DNA of 64,000 nucleotides, from contig JALIRH010000075.1 of the NCBI GenBank assembly GCA_023055505.1, positions 434,001-498,000 on the forward strand, given 5' to 3'. The DNA comes from Callipepla californica brunnescens (Eukaryota > Chordata > Aves > Galliformes > Odontophoridae). The notes under the pieces were generated by a model. The model saw only the letters and a program-made list of their open reading frames with translations, ran no database searches and was not told the DNA's origin. Position numbers and translations under genes: made by a program. Within the stretch, counting starts at the first letter, position 1. Each line of letters starts with the position of its first letter. This document shows positions 52,830-64,000 of the stretch, in pieces.

Positions 52830-55800
52830 AAGAAGGTGCACATACCGGCACAAGCACTATGCACGAACCGCTGTTAACCGCGGATTCCGATTCAATCGCA
52901 TCAATCGCCTTTACTTCTGAGATTGCCGCTAAGGAAGACGCGAGTCAGAAGACTGCCTTACACTCTATAGCGGCTTCTTATTCAGCCCTCTACTGTCCTA
53001 TATAACGATTCGCGGTTAACGCATGTAAGGGACTCAGTTTCAGGAGCTGTACGAGAACGTATGCTGAACCCCAATGTTAGTGAGACGAAAAATTTAAATC
53101 CCACTTTGCTCTGCAACTGAATGCAAAGTATGTCTGCATCGGTCATTCACCTGCATCACGATTTCAAACTTTTCTCTGAGAAGTGTTCTTATCCATTTGA
53201 GATCCTCTATGTTACACAGTCACTCCTCGTTTCCTTACTCTACACAGTGATCGTTTTGATTCTCCACAGAACCATGTGCTGTTCAGTGCTAAGGAAACAG
53301 TGTAGATACTTAAAGTACTTAGACCTGTTTCCTCTAACAAATGCATGTGTCATTTCAACACTTACTATTGTTTCCCAGTAAGCCTTTTCATTGGAGCTTC
53401 TATAATGCAGATTATAAGAAGGTGCACATACCGGCACAAGCACTATGCACGAACCGCTGTTAACCGCGGATTCCGATTCAATCGCATCAATCGCCTTTAC
53501 TTCTGAGATTGCCGCTAAGGAAGACGCGAGTCAGAAGACTGCCTTACACTCTATAGCGGCTTCTTATTCAGCCGTCTACTGTCCTAGATAAAGATCGCGG
53601 TTAACGCATGTAAGGAACTCAGTTTCAGGAGATGTACGAGAATGTATGCTGAACCCCAAAGTTTTTGAGACGAAAAATTTAAATCCCACTTTGCTCTGCA
53701 ACTGAATGCAAAGCATGTCTGCATCGGTCACTCACCTGCAAGCACGATTTCAAACTTTTCTCTGAGAAGTGTTCTTATCCATTTTAGATCCATTACGTAA
53801 CACAGTCACTCCTCAATTCCTTACTCTACAAAGTGATCGTTTTGTTTCTCCACAGAACCATATGCTGTTTAGTGCTAAGGAAACAGTGTAGATGCTTAAA
53901 CTACTTATAGATGTTTCCTCTACCAAATGCATCTGAATTTAAACCTCTTACAATTCTTTCCCAATAAACTTTTTATTGGAGCTTCCTTCATGCAAATTAT
54001 TAGAAGGTGCACATACCGGCACATGCTCTATGCACGAACCGCTGTTAACCGCGGATTCCGATTCAATCGCATCAATCGCATTTACTTCTGAGATTGCCGC
54101 TAAGGAAGACGCGAGTCAGAAGACTGCCTTACACTCTATAGCGGCTTCTTATTCAGCCGTCTACTGTCCTATATAACGATTCGCGGTTAACGCATGTAAG
54201 GGACTCAGTTTCAGGAGCTGTATGAGAACGTATGCTGAACCCCAATGTCAGTGAGACGAAAAATTTAAATCCCACTTTGCTCCGCAACTGAATACAAAGT
54301 ATGTCTGCATCGGTCATTCACCTGCAAGCACGATTTCAATCTTTTCTCTGAGAAGTGTTCTTATTCATTTGAGATCCTCTATGTTACACAGTCACTCCTC
54401 GTTTCCTTACTCTACACAGTGATCGTTTTGATTCCTCACAGAACCATATGCTGTTCAGTGCTAAGGAAACAGTGTAGATACTTAAAGTACTTAGACCTGT
54501 TTCCTCTAACAAATGCATGTGTCATTTCAACACTTACTATTGTTTCCCAGTAAGCCTTTTCATTGGAGCTTCCATAATGCAGATTATAAGAAGGTGCACA
54601 TACCGGCACAAGCACTATGCACGAACCGCTGTTAAGCGCGGATTCCGATTCAATCGCATCAATCGCCTTTACTTCTGAGATTGCCGCTAAGGAAGACGCG
54701 AGTCAGAAGACTGCCTTACACTCTATAGCGGCTTCACTATTCAGCCCTCTGCTGTCCTATATAACAAATCGCGAATAACGCATGTAAGGAACTCAGTTTC
54801 AGGAGATGTACGAGAATGTATGCTGAACCCCAAAGTTTTTGAGACGAAAAATTTAAATCCCACTTTGCTCTGCAACTGAATACAAAGTATGTCTGCATTG
54901 GTCATTCACCTGCAAGCACGATTTCAAACTTTTCTCTGAGAAGTGTTCTTATCCATTTGAGATCCTCTATGTTACACAGTCACTCCTCGTTTCCTTTCCA
55001 TACAGAGTGATCTTTATGATTCTTCACAGAACCATGTGCTGTTCAGTGCTAAGGAAACAGTGTAGATGCTTAAAGTAATTAGAGATGTTTCCTCTACCAA
55101 ATGCATCTGAATTTCCACCTCTTACAATTCTTTCCCAAGAAACTTTTTATTGGAGCTTCCTCCATGCAAATTATAAGAAGGTGCACATACCGGCACAAGC
55201 ACTATGCACGAACCGCTGTTAACCGCGGATTCCAATTCAATCGCATCAATCGCCTTTACTTCTGAGTTTGCCGCTAAGGAAGAAGCGAGTCAGAAGACTG
55301 CCGATCACTGTATAACGGCTTCTCTATTCACCCGGCTGTCTTTCTATATTAAGGAATCGCGAAAAACACGTGAAAATGAGTCTGTTTCAGGAGCTGTATG
55401 AGAATGTATACTGGACATCAGTGTTAGTGAGAGGGAAATTTTAAATCCCACTACTTTTCTGCTACTGAATGCAAAGTATGTCTGCATCAGTCATTCACCT
55501 GCAAGCACGATTTCAAACTTTTCTCTGACAACTGTTGTTATACAATTTAGATCCTCATTGTAACACAGTCAACCCTCGTTTCCTTACTCTACACAGTGAT
55601 CCTTTTGATTCTCCACAGAACCATATGCTGTCTAGTGCCAAGGAAACAGTGTAGATGCTTAAACTACTTATAGATGTTTCCTCTACCAAATGCATCTGAA
55701 TTTCCACCTCTTACAATTCTTTCCCAAGAAACTTTTTATTGGAGCTTCCTCCATGCAAATTATAAGAAGGTGCACATACCGGCACAAGCACTATGCACGA

Positions 55801-56941
55801 ACCGCTTTTAACCGCGGATTCCGATTCAATCGCATCAATCGCCTTTACTTCTGAGTTTGCCGCTAAGGAAGAAGCGAGTCAGAAGACTGCCGATCACTGT
55901 ATAGCGGCTTCTCTATTCACCCGGCTGTCTTTCTATATTAAGGAATCGCGAAAAACACGTGAAAATGAGTCTATTTCAGGAGCTGTATGAGAATGTATAC
56001 TGGACATCAGTGTTAGTGAGAGGGAAATTTTAAATCCCACTACTTTTCTGCTACTGAATGCAAAGTATGTCTGCATCAGTCATTCACCTGCAAGCACGAT
56101 TTCAAACTTTTCTCTGACAACTGTTGTTATACAATTTAGATCCTCATTGTAACACAGTCACTCCTCGTTTCCTTACTCTACCCAGTGATCGTTTTGATTC
56201 TCCACAGAACGATATGCTGTCGAGTGCCAAGGAAACAGTGTAGATGCTTAAACTACTTATAGATGTTTCCTCTACCAAATGCATCTGAATTTCCACCTCT
56301 TACAATTCTTTCCCAGTAAGCCTTTTCATTGGAGCTTCTATAATGCAGATTATAAGAAGGTGCACATACCGGCACAAGCACTATGCACGAACCGCTGTTA
56401 ACCGCGGATTCCGATTCAATCGCATCAATCGCCTTTACTTCTGAGATTGCCGCTAAGGAAGACGCGAGTCAGAAGACTGCCGATCACTGTATAGCGGCTT
56501 CTCTATTCACCCGGCTGTCTTTCTATATTAAGGAATCGCGAAAAAAACGTGAAAATGAGTCTGATTCAGGAGCTGTATGAGAATGAATACTGGACATCAG
56601 TGTTAGTGAGAGGGAAATTTTAAATCCCACTACTTTTCTGCTACAGAATGCAAAGTATGTCTGCATCAGTCATTCACCTGCAAGCACGATTTCAAACTTT
56701 TCTCTGACAACTGTTGTTATCCATTTTAGATCCTCATTGTAACACATCACTCCTCGTTTCCCTACCATACACAGTGATCGTTTTGATTCCACACAAATCC
56801 ATGTGCTGTTCAGTGCTAAGGAAACAGTGTAGATGCTTAAGGTACTTATAGATGTTTCCTCTACCAAATGCATCTGTATTTCCTCCTCTTACAATTGTTT
56901 CCCAATAATCTTTTCATTTGAACCTGTAGAATGCAAATTAT
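52830..56941 (+). repeat. 7-monomer higher-order repeat, copy 2 (4112 bp, with patch)
   Basis: Units start at 52830, 53416, 54001, 54588, 55175, 55764 and 56354. It matches the other 7-mer copies except from between 54687 and 54882 to at least 55592, where it carries the sequence of units 46365-47540. That patch makes this copy one base longer. Confidence 0.9.
54588..55174 (+). repeat. Mosaic B monomer in 7-mer copy 2
   Basis: The front is like the unit at 50477 (aagcactatg, gttaagcgcgg, gccgctaagg). From 54882 on it follows the B unit at 46365 instead (gaatacaaagtatg, gcattggtc, tttccatacagagtgatc). The patch continues into the next unit, with ccaattc at 55234 and ctacacag at 55592, as in the A unit at 46952. 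Confidence 0.8.
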
Positions 56942-59900
56942 AAGAAGGTGCACATACCGGCACAAGCACTATGCACGAACCGCTGTTAACCGCGGATTCC
57001 GATTCAATCGCATCAATCGCCTTTACTTCTGAGATTGCCGCTAAGGAAGACGCGAGTCAGAAGACTGCCTTACACTCTATAGCGGCTTCTTATTCAGCCC
57101 TCTACTGTCCTATATAACGATTCGCGGTTAACGCATGTAAGGGACTCAGTTTCAGGAGCTGTACGAGAACGTATGCTGAACCCCAATGTTAGTGAGACGA
57201 AAAATTTAAATCCCACTTTGCTCTGCAACTGAATGCAAAGTATGTCTGCATCGGTCATTCACCTGCATCACGATTTCAAACTTTTCTCTGAGAAGTGTTC
57301 TTATCCATTTGAGATCCTCTATGTTACACAGTCACTCCTCGTTTCCTTACTCTACACAGTGATCGTTTTGATTCTCCACAGAACCATGTGCTGTTCAGTG
57401 CTAAGGAAACAGTGTAGATACTTAAAGTACTTAGACCTGTTTCCTCTAACAAATGCATGTGTCATTTCAACACTTACTATTGTTTCCCAGTAAGCCTTTT
57501 CATTGGAGCTTCTATAATGCAGATTATAAGAAGGTGCACATACCGGCACAAGCACTATGCACGAACCGCTGTTAACCGCGGATTCCGATTCAATCGCATC
57601 AATCGCCTTTACTTCTGAGATTGCCGCTAAGGAAGACGCGAGTCAGAAGACTGCCTTACACTCTATAGCGGCTTCTTATTCAGCCGTCTACTGTCCTAGA
57701 TAAAGATCGCGGTTAACGCATGTAAGGAACTCAGTTTCAGGAGATGTACGAGAATGTATGCTGAACCCCAAAGTTTTTGAGACGAAAAATTTAAATCCCA
57801 CTTTGCTCTGCAACTGAATGCAAAGCATGTCTGCATCGGTCACTCACCTGCAAGCACGATTTCAAACTTTTCTCTGAGAAGTGTTCTTATCCATTTTAGA
57901 TCCATTACGTAACACAGTCACTCCTCAATTCCTTACTCTACAAAGTGATCGTTTTGTTTCTCCACAGAACCATATGCTGTTTAGTGCTAAGGAAACAGTG
58001 TAGATGCTTAAACTACTTATAGATGTTTCCTCTACCAAATGCATCTGAATTTAAACCTCTTACAATTCTTTCCCAATAAACTTTTTATTGGAGCTTCCTT
58101 CATGCAAATTATTAGAAGGTGCACATACCGGCACATGCTCTATGCACGAACCGCTGTTAACCGCGGATTCCGATTCAATCGCATCAATCGCATTTACTTC
58201 TGAGATTGCCGCTAAGGAAGACGCGAGTCAGAAGACTGCCTTACACTCTATAGCGGCTTCTTATTCAGCCGTCTACTGTCCTATATAACGATTCGCGGTT
58301 AACGCATGTAAGGGACTCAGTTTCAGGAGCTGTATGAGAACGTATGCTGAACCCCAATGTCAGTGAGACGAAAAATTTAAATCCCACTTTGCTCCGCAAC
58401 TGAATACAAAGTATGTCTGCATCGGTCATTCACCTGCAAGCACGATTTCAATCTTTTCTCTGAGAAGTGTTCTTATTCATTTGAGATCCTCTATGTTACA
58501 CAGTCACTCCTCGTTTCCTTACTCTACACAGTGATCGTTTTGATTCCTCACAGAACCATATGCTGTTCAGTGCTAAGGAAACAGTGTAGATACTTAAAGT
58601 ACTTAGACCTGTTTCCTCTAACAAATGCATGTGTCATTTCAACACTTACTATTGTTTCCCAGTAAGCCTTTTCATTGGAGCTTCCATAATGCAGATTATA
58701 AGAAGGTGCACATACCGGCACAAGCACTATGCACGAACCGCTGTTAAGCGCGGATTCCGATTCAATCGCATCAATCGCCTTTACTTCTGAGATTGCCGCT
58801 AAGGAAGACGCGAGTCAGAAGACTGCCTTACACTCTATAGCGGCTTCACTATTCAGCCCTCTGCTGTCCTATATAACAAATCGCGAATAACGCATGTAAG
58901 GAACTCAGTTTCAGGAGATGTACGAGAATGTATGCTGAACCCCAAAGTTTTTGAGACGAAAAATTTAAATCCCACTTTGCTCTGCAACTGAATTCAAAGC
59001 ATGTCTGCATCGGTCATTCACCTGCATCACGATTTCAAACTTTTCTCTGAGAAGTGTTCTTATCCATTTTAGATCCATTATGTAACACAGTCACTCCTCA
59101 ATTCCTTACTCTACAAAGTGATCGTTTTGTTTCTTCACAGAACCATGTGCTGTTCAGTGCTAAGGAAACAGTGTAGATGCTTAAAGTAATTAGAGATGTT
59201 TCCTCTACCAAATGCATCTGAATTTCCACCTCTTACAATTCTTTCCCAAGAAACTTTTTATTGGAGCTTCCTCCATGCAAATTATAAGAAGGTGCACATA
59301 CCGGCACAAGCACTATGCACGAACCGCTGTTAACCGCGGATTCCGATTCAATCGCATCAATCGCCTTTACTTCTGAGTTTGCCGCTAAGGAAGAAGCGAG
59401 TCAGAAGACTGCCGATCACTGTATAACGGCTTCTCTATTCACCCGGCTGTCTTTCTATATTAAGGAATCGCGAAAAACACGTGAAAATGAGTCTGTTTCA
59501 GGAGCTGTATGAGAATGTATACTGGACATCAGTGTTAGTGAGAGGGAAATTTTAAATCCCACTACTTTTCTGCTACTGAATGCAAAGTATGTCTGCATCA
59601 GTCATTCACCTGCAAGCACGATTTCAAACTTTTCTCTGACAACTGTTGTTATACAATTTAGATCCTCATTGTAACACAGTCAACCCTCGTTTCCTTACTC
59701 TATACAGTGATCCTTTTGATTCTCCACAGAACCATATGCTGTCTAGTGCCAAGGAAACAGTGTAGATGCTTAAACTACTTATAGATGTTTCCTCTACCAA
59801 ATGCATCTGAATTTCCACCTCTTACAATTCTTTCCCAAGAAACTTTTTATTGGAGCTTCCTCCATGCAAATTATAAGAAGGTGCACATACCGGCACAAGC

Positions 59901-61052
59901 ACTATGCACGAACCGCTTTTAACCGCGGATTCCGATTCAATCGCATCAATCGCCTTTACTTCTGAGTTTGCCGCTAAGGAAGAAGCGAGTCAGAAGACTG
60001 CCGATCACTGTATAGCGGCTTCTCTATTCACCCGGCTGTCTTTCTATATTAAGGAATCGCGAAAAACACGTGAAAATGAGTCTATTTCAGGAGCTGTATG
60101 AGAATGTATACTGGACATCAGTGTTAGTGAGAGGGAAATTTTAAATCCCACTACTTTTCTGCTACTGAATGCAAAGTATGTCTGCATCAGTCATTCACCT
60201 GCAAGCACGATTTCAAACTTTTCTCTGACAACTGTTGTTATACAATTTAGATCCTCATTGTAACACAGTCACTCCTCGTTTCCTTACTCTACCCAGTGAT
60301 CGTTTTGATTCTCCACAGAACGATATGCTGTCGAGTGCCAAGGAAACAGTGTAGATGCTTAAACTACTTATAGATGTTTCCTCTACCAAATGCATCTGAA
60401 TTTCCACCTCTTACAATTCTTTCCCAGTAAGCCTTTTCATTGGAGCTTCTATAATGCAGATTATAAGAAGGTGCACATACCGGCACAAGCACTATGCACG
60501 AACCGCTGTTAACCGCGGATTCCGATTCAATCGCATCAATCGCCTTTACTTCTGAGATTGCCGCTAAGGAAGACGCGAGTCAGAAGACTGCCGATCACTG
60601 TATAGCGGCTTCTCTATTCACCCGGCTGTCTTTCTATATTAAGGAATCGCGAAAAAAACGTGAAAATGAGTCTGATTCAGGAGCTGTATGAGAATGAATA
60701 CTGGACATCAGTGTTAGTGAGAGGGAAATTTTAAATCCCACTACTTTTCTGCTACAGAATGCAAAGTATGTCTGCATCAGTCATTCACCTGCAAGCACGA
60801 TTTCAAACTTTTCTCTGACAACTGTTGTTATCCATTTTAGATCCTCATTGTAACACATCACTCCTCGTTTCCCTACCATACACAGTGATCGTTTTGATTC
60901 CACACAAATCCATGTGCTGTTCAGTGCTAAGGAAACAGTGTAGATGCTTAAGGTACTTATAGATGTTTCCTCTACCAAATGCATCTGTATTTCCTCCTCT
61001 TACAATTGTTTCCCAATAATCTTTTCATTTGAACCTGTAGAATGCAAATTAT
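56942..61052 (+). repeat. 7-monomer higher-order repeat, copy 3
   Basis: Units start at 56942, 57528, 58113, 58700, 59286, 59875 and 60465. Carries the same private markers as copy 1, including gaattcaaagc and ctatacag. Reading the two side by side I noticed no difference. Confidence 0.9.
57528..57655 (+). other. Conserved CpG-rich module of the monomer (example unit)
   Basis: Bases 1-128 of every unit are nearly the same in all five types, while what follows is type-specific. Landmarks are GTTAAC, the CCGCGG palindrome, the twin tcgcatcaatcgcc, and gacgcgag. In a typical C unit I count about 16 CpGs in the first ~215 bp and about 7 in the remaining ~370 bp. Rare changes do occur, such as ccgcagtt (17064 region) and ccgctctt (46406 region), so it is not absolutely fixed. 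The module could be a protein-binding site, or simply the part most often exchanged between units; the sequence alone does not decide. Confidence 0.6.
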
Positions 61053-64000
61053 AAGAAGGTGCACATACCGGCACAAGCACTATGCACGAACCGCTGTTAA
61101 CCGCGGATTCCGATTCAATCGCATCAATCGCCTTTACTTCTGAGATTGCCGCTAAGGAAGACGCGAGTCAGAAGACTGCCTTACACTCTATAGCGGCTTC
61201 TTATTCAGCCCTCTACTGTCCTATATAACGATTCGCGGTTAACGCATGTAAGGGACTCAGTTTCAGGAGCTGTACGAGAACGTATGCTGAACCCCAATGT
61301 TAGTGAGACGAAAAATTTAAATCCCACTTTGCTCTGCAACTGAATGCAAAGTATGTCTGCATCGGTCATTCACCTGCATCACGATTTCAAACTTTTCTCT
61401 GAGAAGTGTTCTTATCCATTTGAGATCCTCTATGTTACACAGTCACTCCTCGTTTCCTTACTCTACACAGTGATCGTTTTGATTCTCCACAGAACCATGT
61501 GCTGTTCAGTGCTAAGGAAACAGTGTAGATACTTAAAGTACTTAGACCTGTTTCCTCTAACAAATGCATGTGTCATTTCAACACTTACTATTGTTTCCCA
61601 GTAAGCCTTTTCATTGGAGCTTCTATAATGCAGATTATAAGAAGGTGCACATACCGGCACAAGCACTATGCACGAACCGCTGTTAACCGCGGATTCCGAT
61701 TCAATCGCATCAATCGCCTTTACTTCTGAGATTGCCGCTAAGGAAGACGCGAGTCAGAAGACTGCCTTACACTCTATAGCGGCTTCTTATTCAGCCGTCT
61801 ACTGTCCTAGATAAAGATCGCGGTTAACGCATGTAAGGAACTCAGTTTCAGGAGATGTACGAGAATGTATGCTGAACCCCAAAGTTTTTGAGACGAAAAA
61901 TTTAAATCCCACTTTGCTCTGCAACTGAATGCAAAGCATGTCTGCATCGGTCACTCACCTGCAAGCACGATTTCAAACTTTTCTCTGAGAAGTGTTCTTA
62001 TCCATTTTAGATCCATTACGTAACACAGTCACTCCTCAATTCCTTACTCTACAAAGTGATCGTTTTGTTTCTCCACAGAACCATATGCTGTTTAGTGCTA
62101 AGGAAACAGTGTAGATGCTTAAACTACTTATAGATGTTTCCTCTACCAAATGCATCTGAATTTAAACCTCTTACAATTCTTTCCCAATAAACTTTTTATT
62201 GGAGCTTCCTTCATGCAAATTATTAGAAGGTGCACATACCGGCACATGCTCTATGCACGAACCGCTGTTAACCGCGGATTCCGATTCAATCGCATCAATC
62301 GCATTTACTTCTGAGATTGCCGCTAAGGAAGACGCGAGTCAGAAGACTGCCTTACACTCTATAGCGGCTTCTTATTCAGCCGTCTACTGTCCTATATAAC
62401 GATTCGCGGTTAACGCATGTAAGGGACTCAGTTTCAGGAGCTGTATGAGAACGTATGCTGAACCCCAATGTCAGTGAGACGAAAAATTTAAATCCCACTT
62501 TGCTCCGCAACTGAATACAAAGTATGTCTGCATCGGTCATTCACCTGCAAGCACGATTTCAATCTTTTCTCTGAGAAGTGTTCTTATTCATTTGAGATCC
62601 TCTATGTTACACAGTCACTCCTCGTTTCCTTACTCTACACAGTGATCGTTTTGATTCCTCACAGAACCATATGCTGTTCAGTGCTAAGGAAACAGTGTAG
62701 ATACTTAAAGTACTTAGACCTGTTTCCTCTAACAAATGCATGTGTCATTTCAACACTTACTATTGTTTCCCAGTAAGCCTTTTCATTGGAGCTTCCATAA
62801 TGCAGATTATAAGAAGGTGCACATACCGGCACAAGCACTATGCACGAACCGCTGTTAAGCGCGGATTCCGATTCAATCGCATCAATCGCCTTTACTTCTG
62901 AGATTGCCGCTAAGGAAGACGCGAGTCAGAAGACTGCCTTACACTCTATAGCGGCTTCACTATTCAGCCCTCTGCTGTCCTATATAACAAATCGCGAATA
63001 ACGCATGTAAGGAACTCAGTTTCAGGAGATGTACGAGAATGTATGCTGAACCCCAAAGTTTTTGAGACGAAAAATTTAAATCCCACTTTGCTCTGCAACT
63101 GAATTCAAAGCATGTCTGCATCGGTCATTCACCTGCATCACGATTTCAAACTTTTCTCTGAGAAGTGTTCTTATCCATTTTAGATCCATTATGTAACACA
63201 GTCACTCCTCAATTCCTTACTCTACAAAGTGATCGTTTTGTTTCTTCACAGAACCATGTGCTGTTCAGTGCTAAGGAAACAGTGTAGATGCTTAAAGTAA
63301 TTAGAGATGTTTCCTCTACCAAATGCATCTGAATTTCCACCTCTTACAATTCTTTCCCAAGAAACTTTTTATTGGAGCTTCCTCCATGCAAATTATAAGA
63401 AGGTGCACATACCGGCACAAGCACTATGCACGAACCGCTGTTAACCGCGGATTCCGATTCAATCGCATCAATCGCCTTTACTTCTGAGTTTGCCGCTAAG
63501 GAAGAAGCGAGTCAGAAGACTGCCGATCACTGTATAACGGCTTCTCTATTCACCCGGCTGTCTTTCTATATTAAGGAATCGCGAAAAACACGTGAAAATG
63601 AGTCTGTTTCAGGAGCTGTATGAGAATGTATACTGGACATCAGTGTTAGTGAGAGGGAAATTTTAAATCCCACTACTTTTCTGCTACTGAATGCAAAGTA
63701 TGTCTGCATCAGTCATTCACCTGCAAGCACGATTTCAAACTTTTCTCTGACAACTGTTGTTATACAATTTAGATCCTCATTGTAACACAGTCAACCCTCG
63801 TTTCCTTACTCTATACAGTGATCCTTTTGATTCTCCACAGAACCATATGCTGTCTAGTGCCAAGGAAACAGTGTAGATGCTTAAACTACTTATAGATGTT
63901 TCCTCTACCAAATGCATCTGAATTTCCACCTCTTACAATTCTTTCCCAAGAAACTTTTTATTGGAGCTTCCTCCATGCAAATTATAAGAAGGTGCACATA
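61053..64000 (+). repeat. 7-monomer higher-order repeat, copy 4 (cut by window edge)
   Basis: Units start at 61053, 61639, 62224, 62811 and 63397, and the next begins at 63986. Same order and markers as copies 1 and 3. The array runs on beyond the window. Confidence 0.9.

Larger units (their letters stand above)
1..64000 (+). repeat. Tandem satellite array, ~587 bp monomer
   Basis: The motif aagaaggtgcacata recurs every 584-591 bp from position 1 to 63986, always on the same strand, giving 107 complete monomers. In a few units its first base is t (6461, 15850, 20536, 25230, 29917, 32854 and most C units to the right). No inverted units, deleted half-units or spacers are seen, and only the two LTR copies interrupt it. 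Within a unit, bases 1-128 are nearly invariant, bases ~129-200 separate types A-E, and the rest is AT-richer. I do not recognise this satellite as a named family. The size, homogeneity and higher-order structure suggest centromeric or pericentromeric heterochromatin, but no location is shown by the sequence. Confidence 0.97.

Noticed and set aside
1..64000. CRISPR array, because of regularly spaced repeats
   Set aside because: Repeat units are ~587 bp of continuous related sequence, not short repeats with unique spacers.
1..64000. CENP-B box (TTCG....A..CGGG)
   Set aside because: I looked at ttcg occurrences such as gattcgcggttaacg and atttcgaatcgcg; none fits the required spacing.
1..64000. 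Tandem rRNA, 5S, histone, tRNA or snRNA gene cluster
   Set aside because: No conserved rRNA stretches, A/B boxes with cloverleaf, or histone frames were recognised in the monomer.
48719..64000. Assembly artefact creating identical 7-mer copies
   Set aside because: Copy 2 carries a private patch and a one-base length difference, so the copies are not simple duplicates of one contig segment. Copy number could still be wrong and would need spanning long reads.

Overview
The whole 64 kb window is one uninterrupted tandem satellite array. I see no protein-coding gene, tRNA, rRNA or CRISPR array. The unit is about 587 bp (584-591 bp between junctions). I counted 107 complete head-to-tail monomers, all on the same strand, plus 15 bases of a 108th. 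I place the start of each unit at the motif aagaaggtgcacata; it occurs at position 1 and for the last time at 63986. Each monomer has a strongly conserved, CpG-rich first ~128 bp, then a ~70 bp segment that separates monomer types, then a ~390 bp AT-richer tail with few CpGs. I use five informal types, defined by the segment after base 128: A (588-591 bp, contains CACGTG), B (587 bp), C (584-587 bp), D (588 bp) and E (585 bp).

The only sequence that is not satellite is a 570 bp insertion at 17507-18076, repeated at 26887-27456. It begins TGTCA, ends TGACA and is flanked by a 5 bp target-site duplication (atgct). These are the marks of a solo LTR of an endogenous retrovirus, transcriptional sense on the minus strand. 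From memory the LTR resembles endogenous retrovirus LTRs of birds, so a bird genome is the best guess for the host. That is recognition, not a search result. A long homogenised array of this kind suggests centromeric, pericentromeric or other constitutive heterochromatin.

Layout from left to right: (1) 1 to about 11.19 kb, 19 mixed monomers and the start of a 20th with no strict higher-order period; (2) about 11.19-30.0 kb, a 15-monomer higher-order repeat (9380 bp including the LTR) present twice; (3) about 30.0-32.4 kb, a transition of mixed monomers; (4) about 32.4-48.7 kb, a 10-monomer higher-order repeat (5875 bp), nearly three copies; (5) about 47-64 kb, a 7-monomer higher-order repeat (4111-4112 bp), about four copies, running off the right edge. 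All three higher-order repeats share the core B-A-A-A-C, so they look like successive rearrangements of one ancestral order. Period shortens and copies become more alike toward the right, so the youngest part of the array lies at or beyond the right edge. Recombinant monomers mark unequal crossover and gene conversion; one crossover can be placed to a 53 bp interval inside the conserved module.

Short open frames of 60-86 codons occur on both strands of most monomers. I treat them as by-products of a homogenised repeat. All comparisons were made by eye, so difference counts are minimum counts of what I noticed.
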